DNA of 64,000 bases, taken from positions 18,441 through 82,440 of the forward strand of contig JAAEAF010006540.1 of the NCBI GenBank assembly GCA_011037195.1. Direction: 5' to 3'. The notes under the pieces are model-generated. The model ran no database searches. It worked only from the letters and a program-made list of their open reading frames with translations, and was not told the DNA's origin. Numbering within the stretch: position 1 is the first letter of the stretch; each line of letters opens with the position of its first letter. Below are positions 1 to 10,744 of this stretch, piece by piece. Source of the stretch: Triatoma infestans. Taxonomy: Eukaryota; Arthropoda; Insecta; Hemiptera; Reduviidae. The position numbers were made by a program, and so were the translations under genes.

Positions 1-205
1 CAATTATTGAAACGTGTAAATCTCCGAATCGCCCAATTGGCCTCTTAGTTTGCTTTCAACTCATAGAGTGCTCCGTGTCGTTATTGAAACGGTTTGAACG
101 ATTTCAGTTGAAACGTATGAACCAAAACTGATTCAAGTCGCATTTTTGTTGATCAACTAAAATCGTTCAACTAAACTTGACTCGTGAGAACGCGCCTTAA
201 GAGAA
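1..205. other. Gene-free; short inverted repeat
   Basis: No coding signal. GTTTGAACGATTTCAGTTGA near 91-110 recurs inverted near 150-171 (read on the minus strand as GTTGAACGATTTTAGTTGAT), so the stretch could fold. It may be the edge of a transposable element starting left of the window. Confidence 0.4.
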
Positions 206-1520
206 AGTAAAAATATACGTGTTTTCTGCAGTCACATCGTCACACGGATTTTTTGGCTTATCTTTTTCCGTTAGACGGAACATAATAAACAATGGTTGCC
301 ACTGTTGCTAGGTTTGCACTTGTCTTTGAGTAGGTAAAGACACCGACCGCTATTGTCAAAACATTACAATCAGTTTTCGAATTCATTGAATTTTGTGTTC
401 TGTTTTTTTTTTTGTAATTTTAATACATAAACTTATTTTTACTTTCTCTTACTCCTAGTAAGAGGAAGTATTGTAATCGTGTCAAATTTTCGATATCGAG
501 TTTTCACCGGAAATATCCGTTTTGAGGTCCCGTGAGTCCAAAAAAGTGGTTTTTAGCAAATGGTCTGTGTGTGTGTGTGTGTGTGTGTATGTTTGTCTGT
601 GTGTGTCTGTGTGTGTGTATGTATGTGAACAGCATAGCTCAAAAACGAAAAATCGTAGAAAGTTCAAACTTGATATTACGTTTAGGTATCACCATGGGAT
701 CTGACGGTGCGTTATGTGTCAATATTCCTCAACCGGAAGTACCACTTTACTAGTTGTTTTTTTTACGTTTTTTGCAATTTTCTCAAAAATGGCTCCGAAG
801 ATTTTCTTTAAACTTGGTATATCAACTACACATACAAAGAGCTACAACTTTTATTTGAAACATTTCTCCAGGAAAATTCATTTAAGGGCACTTCTGGGGA
901 GGGGTGGGGTTAGGTTTTCATCTTAACTGCTGTTTCAGTATATTAGACAATTCTGTCATCTAAATAATGTTAATTAGAATTAAATATGTTGTTGAAATTC
1001 CGAGTTTGAAAAAAAATAGATAACCGGAAGTGCGTTTTTACTGAAATATAATTTTCAGTTTTCTGGTATTTTCTCGAAAATGGCTCCAACGATTTTCTTT
1101 AAACCAGCGTTGTTAACTATACATATAAAGAGCTACAACTTTTATTTGAAACTTTTCCCCTGATAAATTCATTTAAGGGGACTTTTGGGGGAGGGGGGTT
1201 ATGTTTTTCTTTAAAATGCTATCACAGTTGATTATACAATTCTGTCATCCAAATTGAAATAACTAGAAATTAATATATGACCCAAATTCCGAGTTTCAAG
1301 GAAATTAGTAAACCGGACAGTTTTACTGGACAGTGTTTTCACTTTTCGACGAATTTTATTAAATTTGGTACACTAACTATAAAATTTGTCAATTATAATT
1401 TTGAGTACTGGAGTAAGAGAAAGTTGTGTGAGTGTTTCACACCAGATTTTTTTTACGTGTAGAATGGCAGAGAAATTTTACGTGTACAATGGCAGAGAAA
1501 TTGGGACAAAAACAAACCGC
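206..1520 (-). repeat. Dispersed repeat (family R2), split by a HINE-like insertion
   Basis: Bases 206-445 and 1459-1520 match, inverted, a continuous stretch at about 22060-22335. Shared landmarks include TTCCGTCTAACG, CCTAGCAACAGTGGC and TTTACCTACTCAAAGACAAG on the minus strand. The HINE-like copy at 448-1458 interrupts this copy; the 22 kb copy is the uninterrupted form. About 30 bases next to the junction do not match, so the exact insertion point is uncertain. No protein was recognised in it. Confidence 0.7.
448..1458 (+). mobile_element. HINE-like modular repeat, copy 1
   Basis: It begins ACTTTCTCTTACTCC, followed at once by the hairpin CTTACT-CCT-AGTAAG, a conserved ~120 bp block, a (GT)n microsatellite at about 566-630, and a second conserved block. 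Modules beginning AACCGGAAGTACCACTTTAC follow at 733, about 1023 and about 1310. The tail reads GAGTAAGAGAAAGT then GTGAGTGTTTCACACCAGAT. The inverted ACTTTCTCTTACTCC / GGAGTAAGAGAAAGT near both ends, the end hairpin, the microsatellite and the internal tandem modules match the general plan of Helentron-derived HINE/DINE-1 elements. That class assignment is inference; the repeat itself is certain. Short open frames in it come from the GT tract and are not genes. Strand is that of the GT tract. Confidence 0.85.
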
Positions 1521-1584
1521 TAGTTTTCCACTGTATATAACCTTCAAAATTCTTTATTTATTTAATTTTTTTGTTTACACAAAA

Positions 1585-1624
1585 ACTCAACGTTTCGGCG
1601 TTTTTTAACACCATTTTCAAAAGT
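1585..1624 (-). ncRNA. Hammerhead-ribozyme-like motif, family F5
   Basis: Minus strand: stem I ACUU (1624-1621), core UUGAAAA in place of CUGANGA (1620-1614), helix II GGUGUU...AACGCC (1612-1597), GAAA (1596-1593), CGUU, then GAGU (1588-1585), which pairs with ACUU (one wobble). Two core positions deviate from CUGANGA, so this copy may be inactive. The order stem I-CUGANGA-II-GAAA-III-UH-stem I is that of type I hammerheads, as known in Penelope-like elements. Confidence 0.5.
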
Positions 1625-1859
1625 ATTTTTTTTTTTTATAATAAAGTTCAATTGTCTTGTATTTTATTAGTAAAAGATAACAATTTTAAATGAAAAATAT
1701 AAAACTGCAATTTTGAAAAGATTTTTTGTTAAAGCACGAGATTTTTACATGCTACGATTCCTTAATTTTGTTTACAGCCTGTAAAATCTTTTGTTGAAAA
1801 ATGTAACCTAAGTGAAACAAATAATTAACCTACAAAACCTACAAAAAAACTCAAATTTC

Positions 1860-2110
1860 ATCTATATAATGTTAATTTATATTAGAAGCATTGGTAGAAT
1901 TCCAAATTTGACGAAAATAGTTAACCGGAAGTGCGACTTTACAGATATAGGTTATTGAAATTGTTTTTTTAAGTTTTCTAAAACATTCTGAAAGATTTCC
2001 TTTAAACATCACTTTTATTTGAAACATGATTCCTAGAAAAACATGTAATTTAGATAATATAGGGGAATTTTGCGGCATTAAATTTCCAATTTATGTGGGT
2101 TTGGTATTTT
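1860..2110 (+). repeat. Decayed HINE-like module
   Basis: It contains ATAATGTTAATTTATATTAGAAG, split by changes from the consensus, and TTAACCGGAAGTGCGACTTTAC, i.e. a module start without head or tail. No gene. Confidence 0.55.
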
Positions 2111-3015
2111 AGAAATGTTCAGAACATATCTCCTTACCATATCCTAACATTTGAAAAGCGACTAGTTGTTCATTATCTATTGCAATAAGAAAACCACATC
2201 CTCACTTATCTATTTTGATAATAATTTGAAACTAGAAAAACCATTATTAAAAACTATTATTATGATTATTATTATCAAAATTATTTCTATTTACTAATTT
2301 CCACAAGTGGTTAACACATTCTCCTTAGAAATCTTGCAAATAAAGCAATATAGACCAGTTCAAACTTTTCCTCTAAAATGCATTTATTAAACATTCTACT
2401 GTAAAAAAAAAAGAAAAAAAAATGGTTCCAATAAGGCTATTCAAAAGAATGATTTCTATATTTCGTTTAAATCTTTACAAAAGTAAGTAAATAATAAAAA
2501 AAAAAAAAACAAGTAAAATAAAGTAATGATAAGAATCTTTAAGAAAATAGATTAACGAAACAAAATTTGGGTTCAGAAATGCCATAAGGACAAGAGAGAC
2601 TGACTCCATTTGCGTTTAGTGTATTGATTCATAGATGTATGGATTTCAATCAACCAGTAAATGCCTGTTTTCTGGATCTAAAAGTGAATGAAAGAATCGA
2701 TTAATTAATCGATAGGACCTCGATAAAGTCAGTCAAAATCGCCACATTCAATTATTGTTCAAGAATAAAAATATAGATGTGAAGGATATTAGAATTATTA
2801 GTCGTCTTTACTATAAGCAAATTGCAAACATGAGCTAAAGGAAAGAACTGTCAGAAGAAATCGAAGAATACAACGAAGAGTACGTCAAGGATGCTTACTT
2901 ACTCCTATGTTATTTCATTTGTTTCCATAGGAAATTATTAAAGAACCACTAGGAGAAGAAACAGGAGGCATAAAAGTAAATGGATGAACCGATATATTAA
3001 TAAGTGTAAATACAT
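2111..3015. other. Gene-free AT-rich stretch
   Basis: I see no exon, RNA gene or recognisable transposon here, only A/T homopolymers (for example 2404-2422 and 2495-2510). Confidence 0.5.
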
Positions 3016-3017
3016 TT

Positions 3018-3205
3018 TTTTTTCAGGCGCATCAGCATTCTTTGTGCATTGGCGCCTGAAGCAGACTTAGTGCATTGCCAGCCTCCAGACAGTGTTCTTT
3101 CGTTACAGACAACACTGTCCATCACCGGACAGTGAACTGTAGAAGCTCCTAGGTAGAGAAAAATTTAAGGGCAGCACTGCTAGACTCGAACGCAGGACTC
3201 AGGAT
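3018..3205 (-). mobile_element. tRNA-derived SINE
   Basis: On the minus strand the B-box-like CGTTCGAGTC (about 3184-3193) is followed by the body shared with the SINEs at 14.9, 55.9 and 61.9 kb: CTACAGTTCACTGTCCGGTG, ACAGTGTTGTCTGTAACG and GGAGGCTGGCA. It ends in an A-rich tail (T-rich on the plus strand, 3016-3025). The A box is not clear. Confidence 0.75.
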
Positions 3206-3206
3206 T

Positions 3207-3560
3207 AAATACAAAATCTGGTGTGAAACACTCACACAACTATCTCTTACTCCAGTTCTCAAAATTATAATTTACAAATTTTATAGTTTGTGTACCAAAT
3301 TTAATGAAATTCGTCGAAAACTGAAAAAACTGTTCAGTAAAAGCGCACTTCTGGTTTACTATTTTCTTGAAACTCAGAATTTGGGCCATCTATTTAGTTC
3401 TAATTAATTTTGTTTGGATGATAGAATTGTATCAACTATGAGAGCACTTTAGAGAATAATATGCCCCCCACCCCTCCACTAAAAGTGCTCTTAAATGAAT
3501 TTTACCAGACAAACCAGACAAATTTTTAAAACTGCACAAGCTTTGTTGGTTTTGACAGAG
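3207..3560 (-). repeat. Tail and module fragment of a HINE-like element
   Basis: It starts AAAATCTGGTGTGAAACACT and CTCTTACTCC, the conserved tail read in reverse, and runs through one module to CTCTTAAATGAATTTTACCA. It lies head-to-tail with the copy from 3609 but in opposite orientation. Confidence 0.75.
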
Positions 3561-3608
3561 GGAGCTCCACAACAGTCCGCTCAGGTATACAAGATTAGGA
3601 ATTATTAC

Positions 3609-3734
3609 TTTCTCTCTTACTCCTAGTAAGAGGAAGTATTGTAATCGTGTCAAATTTTCGATATCGAGTTTTCACCGGAAATATCCGTTTCTTAGGTCCC
3701 CTGAGTCCAAAAAAGTGGTTTTTAGCAAGCGGTT

Positions 3735-3786
<52 letters not shown>

Positions 3787-4915
3787 AACAGCATAGCTCA
3801 AAAACGAAAAACCTTGAAACTTGATATTCCGTTTAGATATTACCATGAAATCTGACAGTAGTTATCTGGCAAAATTCCTCAACCGGAAGTACCACTTTAC
3901 TAAATGGTTTTCTTACTTTTTTGCGTTTTTCTCAAAAATGGCTATAACAATTCTCTTTAAACTAGTTACATCAGCCTCACATACAAAGAGCTACAACTTT
4001 TAGCTCAAACATTTCTCCGGGAAAATTCATTTAAGGGCTCTTCTGGGGGGAGGGGTAGGATTAAGTTTTCATCTTAACTGCTATTTCAGTTTATTAGACA
4101 ATTCTGTCATCTAAATACTGTTAATTAGAATTGAATATTTTGTTGGAATTCTGAGTTGGAAAAAAATCGGATAACCGGAAGTGCGTTTACTCTTCTTTCA
4201 CTTTTTCGCGATTTTCTCAAAAATTGCTCCGACGATTTTCTTGAAACTTGTTATATAAACTAAACATACACAGATCTATAACTTTTATTTGAAAAATTTC
4301 TCCAGGGAAATTCATTTAAGGGCACTTCTGGGGGAGGGGTGGAGTTACGGCTTCCTCTAAAGTGCTATTTCAGTTAATTAAACAATTCTGTCATCTAAAT
4401 AATGTTAATTAGAATTAAATATGTTGTTGAAATTCGAGTTTGAAAAAAATCGAATGACCCGAAGTGCATTTACTTTACCATTTTACTAAATGATTTTTTT
4501 CACCTCTTCGCGATTTTCTAAAAAATGGCTTCGACAATTTTCTTGAAACTTCGTATATAAACTACACGTACAAAGATGTACAACTTTTATTTAAAACATT
4601 TCTCTGAGAAAATTCCTTTAAGGGCACTTTTAGAGGAGAGGTGGTATTATATTTTTTCTAAAGGGGTATCATACGAAGTTGATTATACAATTCTATTATC
4701 AAAACAAAATTAATTAGAAATAAATAGATGGTCAAAAATTACGAGTTTCAAAGAAATTAGTAAACCTGAAGTGCGCTTTTATTGAACAGTTTTTTTTCAG
4801 TTTTCGACGAATTTCATTAAATTTGGTACATTAACTATAAAATTTGTCAATTATAATTTTGAAAACTGGAGGAGAGAAAGTTGTGTGAGTGTTTCATACC
4901 AGATTTTTTTCTTAT
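3609..4915 (+). mobile_element. HINE-like modular repeat, copy 2 (four modules)
   Basis: This is the longest copy. It has the hairpin end, then a TA tract followed by a GT tract (about 3735-3781), then module starts at about 3882 (AACCGGAAGTACCACTTTAC), 4174, 4455 and 4765, spaced 292, 281 and 310 bases, then the tail GTGTGAGTGTTTCATACCAG. The constant spacing shows that the body is a tandem array of a ~290 bp unit, and copies differ in unit number. Each unit holds ATGGCT near its start, CTTTTATTTGAAACATTTCT in the middle and ATAATGTTAATTAGAATT near its end. Confidence 0.85.
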
Positions 4916-5340
4916 GTAAGGGACCTTAAAACATGTATTTCCGGTTAAAAAACGCTTTTGAAAATTTGCACGAACACAATACTTTCTCTTACTAATAAAA
5001 GAATGTTAAAGTAAAAGAGCCGCTTAATATTAATGACGTAATCTTATGAAAAATACCATTAGGTAAGAGAAATTAAAGTGTTTAAGAACTTTTGTTGCTC
5101 CATTTAAAAATCAAACTCATTAATATCTCCGACATTTTTGTCGGATCCATAACTTCCGTCATGGAAGTTAGTCCAAAAGAAGTGTTTCATCATAACAAAA
5201 ATCGATTCAGAATTTAATATGCAAGTTTTGTTAGAAAAATTATAGATTTAGAAACTTTGTTTTATTAGATTGTGTGACGTATGAAATTTTCGTTTTTGCT
5301 TTGCAAAATATTACTGTGCAGTTAAAACAATATCCATTAC
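4916..5340. other. Gene-free; small HINE-like end fragment
   Basis: Bases 4920-4992 hold ATTTCCGGT and ACAATACTTTCTCTTAC, the reverse of the family's hairpin end. The remainder shows no gene or named element. Confidence 0.45.
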
Positions 5341-5344
5341 ATCT

Positions 5345-5470
5345 GTCATTCTATGCTGGAAATAAACCTCAAAGGGGTTTGTTTGTTTGCTAGGACCCAG
5401 CTGGAAGCAGAGCACAATAGATCTTCTTGGTCACAATGCATCACGTCCTCCGAAGAAATAGATTATAGCC
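5345..5470 (+). repeat. SINE 3' fragment
   Basis: CACAATAGATCTTCTTGGTC followed by ACAATGCATC matches the 3' part of the SINEs at 56.1 and 62.1 kb (CACAATCGATCTTTCAGATT then GCAGTGCATA). No A or B box remains. Confidence 0.5.
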
Positions 5471-5989
5471 AAAATAAGGTTTCGGACCTCAGAAAAAAAA
5501 AAAGAAGTCCTTATTCCTGGATAACGAAAATTAAAAAAAAAAACATTTTTGACTTCATCAGTTGTACGGTGGAAATATTACCTTCTATCACTACTACAGT
5601 ACGGAGCCACTGACACGCACCTACCATCACCAAACCAGTATAACACGCTCTAAACGTTGCGAACGCCTCGATCATGTCTACTACTTTAGGTAACAAGCTC
5701 CGCCCAATTCCCTAAAGAGGGGAAAGATGATTTTATATTTCATGTGGCCCAAAAGTTACAATTATTATGTCGGTTTTTATAACAAGAGTTCACGAACAGA
5801 TAATTCTTATTAAGTGAATCTTCAAGAACACATTATGGCAGTTACAAACCATGAACTGTGTTAAATCAGTTTTCCAAAACAAATCAGGAACAACGATCTC
5901 TTCTGGTCACTGTCTAGCTTTATAAATATCATAAGACTAAATAAATCTACTAAGTAATATGTGTAGGTTTGTTTTCTAAATTATGTATA

Positions 5990-6585
5990 GGGTAAAGCTA
6001 GGAGAGATGACCGGGGTAGGAGAGAAGATGCAGGCTTTGCTTCTCTTGTTTGCCACCACGTAGCGTCATGGAAGTTAGTCCAGGAGTAGAGAGATCAGAA
6101 GCGAACGTATTGCAAAATTCTTCAGTTATTTTGTGTGTCCTTCTGTGTTCTAGGAACATTTATACGCATCAGCTATATCTCATGAATACCTGAATTTTCA
6201 TAACGCATTAGTTAATTTTTATGTACTATATCAATTGCAATTGAAATGAAAGATTTCCACGCTGTCGTTAAAGTTGGACTCGTAGATATAGAGTTTACCA
6301 AGTTTCATGTCGATCAGCCATGTTAACTTCACAGAGGAAAAGTCTCCTACATGTGGTGCGTCATCTATCCTACCATAGTAGGAGAGACGGCTAAATGTAG
6401 TGTATTTGTATTTTGTTTCTGGAATAAATGAGAATGTCTTTATTTTGAAAAATAAGATTTTTTTGTATATAATAGTAGTTGACATATGCTTTATAAGCTT
6501 GTAAGCATCACCGCTTTAATATATCTCCTATATTTTGATACAGGGCATAAATTTGAAATGTGCGTCATCTCTCCTAGCTTTGCCC
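5990..6585. mobile_element. 596 bp MITE with 22 bp terminal inverted repeats and TA duplication
   Basis: The left end GGGTAAAGCTAGGAGAGATG (on to AC) and the inverted right end GGGCAAAGCTAGGAGAGATG (on to AC) differ at one base, and both are flanked by TA (5988-5989 and 6586-6587). An inner near-repeat, GGTGCGTCATCTATCCTACC, lies near 6355. It has no transposase and so is non-autonomous. The TA duplication would fit Tc1/mariner-type mobilisation, but the ends do not identify the superfamily for me. Confidence 0.8.
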
Positions 6586-6594
6586 TATCTGTGA

Positions 6595-6790
6595 ATAACA
6601 AGTGAGGGCCGGGCTCATTGTTAGCGTGCTGGATTTCCATGCGGAGATCCAAGTTCGAATCCAGCAACACAACCTGCACATTTTCTCCCTTTGCAGTGTA
6701 TGTATGCCACTCTCTAGTGACGGGCAATGATTGTCTGTAATAAGAGAACATTGCCTTTTCATGTAACTTCTCACAGGTCTGTAAAACCTC
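6595..6790 (+). mobile_element. tRNA-derived SINE
   Basis: A-box-like GGCTCATTGTTAGCGTGCTGG lies near 6618-6638 and B-box-like GTTCGAATCC at 6653-6662, 25 bases further on. The body is a diverged form of the common SINE body (GTGACGGGCAATGATTGTCT). It ends near AATAAAAAGTAAAT. Confidence 0.7.
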
Positions 6791-7036
6791 TTAAATAAAA
6801 AGTAAATATGTAGCCAAAATTTCGATTTCAATGAAAATGAAGCGATTTTTTTCAATTTTTTTATATTTTCAAGATAAAGACACCTGTGAGTTTCTTTAAA
6901 CTTTGGCTATGTATTCTTATAATCGTTCAAAATTCAAAAATCTACTGTTTTTGTATCAGACTTTCTTCGAAAATATCTTTTCTTCAAAATTGCAGTTTTA
7001 TTCTAAAATAAATCCATATGCTTGAAATAAACCAGC

Positions 7037-8030
7037 TTAACTATTACATTATCTTATTCCTAGTAAGAAGGAGTATTGTAACCGTGTCAAATTTTCGATA
7101 TCGTGGTTTCACAGGAAATAACCGTTTCGTGGTCCTCTGAGACCAAAAAATGGTTTTTAGCAAGTGGTCTGTGTATCTGTGTGTGTGTGTGTGTGTGTGT
7201 GTGTTTGTGTGAAGAGCATAGCACAAAAATGAAAAACCTCAGAAAGTTGAAACATGATATTCCGTTTAGGTATCAGCATGGGGTCTGACGTACGTTTCTG
7301 TCAAAATTCCTCAACCGAAAATACCACTTTACTAGTTGTTGTTTTTTAACTTTTTTACGATTTTCTCCAAAATGGTTGTAACGATTCTCTTTAAACTTGG
7401 TAAATCAACTACATACACAAAGAGCTACAACTTTTATTTGAAACGTTTCTCTGGGAAAATTCATTTGAGGAACAGTAATGTAGGAGGGGTGGGGTTAGAT
7501 TCATATCTAAAGTGCTATTTCAGTTTATTAGACAGTTCCGACATCTAAATAATGTTAATTAGAATTGAATATGTTGTTGAAATTCCGAGTTTGAAAAACT
7601 TTACCACTTTACTAAATGATTTTTTTCACTTTTTCGCAATTTTCACAAAAGTGGCTCCGATGATTTTCTTGAAACTTCTTATATAAACTAAACATACAAA
7701 GATCTACAACTTTTATTTAAAACATTTGTTTGGGAAAATTCATTTAAGGGCACTTTTAGGGGAGGGATAGGGTTATGTTTTTCTCTAAAATGCTGTCATA
7801 GTTGATTATACAATTCTATCATCCAAACAAAATTAATTAGAAATAAATAGCTGGCCAAAATTTCGAGTTTCAAGAGAATTAGTAAACCCGAAGTGCGCTT
7901 TTACTTGACAGTTTTTTGACGAATTTCATTAAATTTGGCACACGAACTATAAAATTTGTCAATTAATTTTGAGAACTGGAGTAAGAGAAAGTTGTGTGAG
8001 TGTTTCACACCAGATTTTTTTTTTATAAAT
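7037..8030 (+). mobile_element. HINE-like modular repeat, copy 3
   Basis: It has a diverged hairpin end (CTTATTCCTAGTAAG), a (GT)n tract at about 7172-7205, modules from about 7311, 7600 and 7880, and the tail GTGAGTGTTTCACACCAGAT followed by a T run. The open frames in it are incidental. Confidence 0.85.
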
Positions 8031-8277
8031 TTTGGTAAATAAATTTGAATATTATTTTGTTTTAATAATGCTTTACTTGATTTTCAAGTCCCTTATGGTT
8101 TTAAGTTTTATCAGCACTTGAACTCTCTCATTTATTAGAAATTAATACGAAAATTCGCGTTTAATTTTAGTTTATGAAAAAAGAAATAAGGAAAAAACGA
8201 CGAAAATTTAATCTTTATGAATGATACCTTGAATCTTTATTTGATTGTTGTGATGGTTGGTTCCGCAGTGCTGGAAA

Positions 8278-8455
8278 GCATCAGAGACATTTCTGTGGTA
8301 GCCTGCTTCATTTTGTGGTCATCGACCGGTTTTGGCCCATTTTCAGGATGCGTTTTTCAGACAGTGTGACAACACAGACTTGCACAGAGCAAACTTAGTT
8401 TACATACTCATGACCACAAAATGAAGCAGGCTACCACGGAAAATGTCTCTGATGC
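8278..8455. mobile_element. Foldback element F1, copy a
   Basis: GCATCAGAGACATTTCTGTG at the left returns inverted (ATGTCTCTGATGC) at 8443-8455, and GCCTGCTTCATTTTGTGGTC pairs with GACCACAAAATGAAGCAGGC. The arms are ~55 bp with a ~65 bp centre. The left arm carries a decayed hammerhead-like motif (8317-8350, minus). The same family recurs at 12036-12335. Confidence 0.8.
8317..8350 (-). ncRNA. Decayed hammerhead-like motif (F1a)
   Basis: Minus strand: CAUC (stem I), CUGAAAA, a shortened helix II starting UGGGCC, then AAAACCGGUC and GAUG, which pairs with CAUC. It retains GGUC, the cleavage-site form that the F1b copies have lost, but helix II has collapsed. Confidence 0.4.
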
Positions 8456-8522
8456 TTTATGATTGAATACCTCGGCAACGGTTTGAAATATTGAAGTGAA
8501 ATTGACGGCATTTTCCTTCATT

Positions 8523-9434
8523 TTTACTTTCTCTCACTCCTAGTAAGAGGAAGTATTGTAATCGTGTCAAATTTTCGATGTCGACTTTTTACCAGAAATA
8601 TCAGTTTCGAGGTCCCCTGAGTCCAAAAAAGTGATTTTTAGCAAATGGTCAGTGTGTGGGTGTGTGTGTGTGTCTGTCTGTCTGTGTCTCTGTGTGTACG
8701 TGAACAGCAAAGCTCAAAAACGGAAAACCGCAGAAAGTTGAAACTTGATATTCTGTTTGGGTATCACCATGGAATCTGACTGTATGTTACCTGTCAAAAT
8801 TCCTCAACCGGAAGTACCACTTTACTAAATGGTTTTCTTACTTTTTTGCGTTTTTCTCAAAAATGGCTCCGACGATTTTCCTCAAACTTGGTAGAAGAAT
8901 TATACAATTCTGTCATCTAAATAATGTTAATTAGAATTGAATATGTTGTTAAAATTCCGAGTTTGAAAAAATCGAATAACCGGAAGTGCATTTACTTTAC
9001 CACTTTACTAAATGATTTTTTTACTTTTTCGCGATTTTTTCAAACATTGCACCGACGATTTTCTTGAAACTACTTGTATAAGCTAAACACGCATAGATCT
9101 ACAACTTTTATTTAAAACATTTCTTTGGGAAAATTCACTTAAGAGCACTTATAGGGAGGGGTAGGATTATGTTTTTCTCTACAGTGCTATCATAGTTGAT
9201 TATACAATTCTATCATCCAAACAAAAATTAATTAGAAATAAATAGATGGCTGAAATTTTTCGAATAACAAAAAAATTAGTAAACCGGAAGTGTGCTTTTA
9301 CTGAACAGTTTTTTTTTCAGTTTTCGACGAATTTCAATAAATTTGGTACACAAACTATAACATTTGTGAATTATAATTTTTGAGAACTGGAGTAAGAGAA
9401 AGTTGTGTGAATGTTTCACATCAGATTTTCTTTT
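8523..9434 (+). mobile_element. HINE-like modular repeat, copy 4
   Basis: It has the hairpin end ACTTTCTCTCACTCCTAGTA, a GT-rich tract at about 8650-8700, modules from about 8805, 8978 (internal deletion) and 9285, and the tail GTGTGAATGTTTCACATCAG. It shares two variants only with copy 5 (11005-12006): AAATATCAGTTT where others have AAATATCCG, and AAGTGATTTTTAGC where others have GGTTTTTAGC. This makes copies 4 and 5 sisters, relevant to the inverted composite around the gene at 10148. Confidence 0.85.
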
Positions 9435-9439
9435 TAGTA

Positions 9440-9665
9440 GTTTTCAATACAGTACTAAAAAGTGGGGGTCAAAAGGAAATTGCAACTTTCAATCATCAAT
9501 TTCAGGTGCTAGGGGGTAATAAAATCCAAAAACATTAACACCATCATAAACTAGACCGCAAATACTTCAACAAACGTTATATTCACTTTTTTTGATATCT
9601 TTCTTCGTTTAAGATTTATTTCAAAAGTGGCCCGTTTAAATAGGGCAACCTGTATATACACAGAC
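9440..9665. repeat. Probable DNA-transposon end
   Basis: The stretch ends TTTAAATAGGGCAACCTGTA followed by TATA; its reverse, ACAGGTTGCCCTATTTAAAC, has the form of many insect TA-flanked transposon ends. No partner terminus or transposase was found. Confidence 0.35.
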
Positions 9666-10147
9666 GATTCTCTAAAAATAATTTATCGTAATGTATCAAT
9701 AAAGAGGAAGTAAAGATTGATTTTATAGTGGCGCTGCGGAGAGGCTGAGAAAGTTCATCACGCTTCCTTCAAACATGTCGTATTGAGTTTAGATTCTCCC
9801 AAACATTATAATATAGCCAAGAAAAATTCTGCGTAATTTGCGAACATAAATTGCATTAAAAAGAAAATCGAGTGAGTGTTTCACTTGAGGATTTTTTTGT
9901 TTGTTTTATTTTTAAATTAAATTCCTTGTTTAAAATGTTTGTTAATAATAATAATTAAAAAAAAAAAACATCGCTAGTAATATTACAATTAACAAATGGC
10001 ATTAATAACGTATACATATGTTTTAATGTTTAAACAATAAATTCATTTTTTCCTGCAGAAAATATAAAGTGCAATGTTTACTAATTATTAAAAAAAAAAA
10101 AAATTTAAAAAATACGTACAAGTAAATTAAAATTTTTTGTAATAAAA
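9666..10147 (+). promoter_or_regulatory. Upstream region and candidate splice acceptor of the basic-protein gene
   Basis: A pyrimidine tract ending TTTTTTCCTGCAG at 10046-10058 is a good 3' splice site. A non-coding first exon upstream is therefore possible, with the 5' UTR continuing to the ATG at 10148. I see no convincing TATA box. Bases 9862-9900 also hold a HINE-like tail fragment (GTGAGTGTTTCAC). Confidence 0.35.
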
Positions 10148-10555
10148 ATGTCATGCGAATGTCTAGCCCAAGGTAGAGAAAAATGTATGTTCAGAAAAAG
10201 GAATCTACAAGAAGATGTTATTGGTTTTATAAAAGATTTTGGCAATAATTTATTAGAAGGTGTTACAATTGGTGATATTACAAAATATATATCATTAATG
10301 AATAATGATCATTCGGAAGCGCTTAAATTACAAGTTGTTAAAACAATTAAACAAAGTGAAAATAATGGTGATATTGTTAAAGTACATAGACGTTATCAAA
10401 TAAATGATTTATGCGGTACAGCTGGTTCAAAAAAAAAATGTCCAGAAAGGAAAAAAAGAGCGCCATCGAAATGTAAAAGAAGAAAACCTAGATGTAAACC
10501 CAAATGTAAACGAAGGAAGATAGTAAGATGCAGGCGACAACCGACACCTTGTTAA
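10148..10555 (+). CDS. Small Cys/Lys/Arg-rich basic protein, candidate sperm nuclear basic protein
   Basis: The protein has 135 residues in one open exon. Residues ~18-85 contain no low-complexity sequence and read like a small helical, winged-helix-sized domain (LQEDVIGFIKDFGNNLLEGV, then ITKYISL and LQVVKTIKQSENNGDIVKVH), the size and pattern of a linker-histone-type globular domain. Residues ~95-135 form a protamine-like tail of KKR, KCKRRK and RCKPKCKRRK clusters. There are ten cysteines, five of them in the last 35 residues, as in disulphide-linked protamines. The function, chromatin compaction in sperm, is inferred from composition and layout; no family was recognised with certainty. 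The ATG is the first in frame. AATAAA follows at 10645. It lies between inverted arms of transposable elements. Alternatives are another DNA-binding H1-like protein or a chance ORF; length, composition and the polyA site argue against chance. Confidence 0.6.
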   Translation: MSCECLAQGREKCMFRKRNLQEDVIGFIKDFGNNLLEGVTIGDITKYISLMNNDHSEALKLQVVKTIKQSENNGDIVKVHRRYQINDLCGTAGSKKKCPERKKRAPSKCKRRKPRCKPKCKRRKIVRCRRQPTPC

Positions 10556-10644
10556 ACTGAAGATAATTCTAAACACTAGCTCTAAAAAGTGATGTTAATG
10601 AGTTTGTTTTAATGATTTTTTTTTACTGTATTATTTTTTTTTTA

Positions 10645-10650
10645 AATAAA
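10645..10650 (+). terminator. Poly(A) signal AATAAA
   Basis: A canonical AATAAA 90 bases after the stop codon of the basic-protein gene. The region is T-rich, so it could be coincidental. Confidence 0.45.
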
Positions 10651-10744
10651 TTTTTGTTAAATTATATAAACTATTTATTATAATTATTAGATATTTAATT
10701 TTTAGATAATGTTTTGTTAGATAATATTGTTGATTCTGTTGAAT

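Noticed and set aside
482..753. ORFs rich in Cys/Val or Thr/His across the GT tract (also near 3595-3846, 7044-7288)
   Set aside because: They translate the (GT)n microsatellite and conserved non-coding blocks of the HINE-like repeat; copies carry stops at different places.
3609..4915. CRISPR-like or satellite array
   Set aside because: The ~290 bp units are diverged, without regular spacers, and are internal modules of a dispersed element in eukaryotic DNA.
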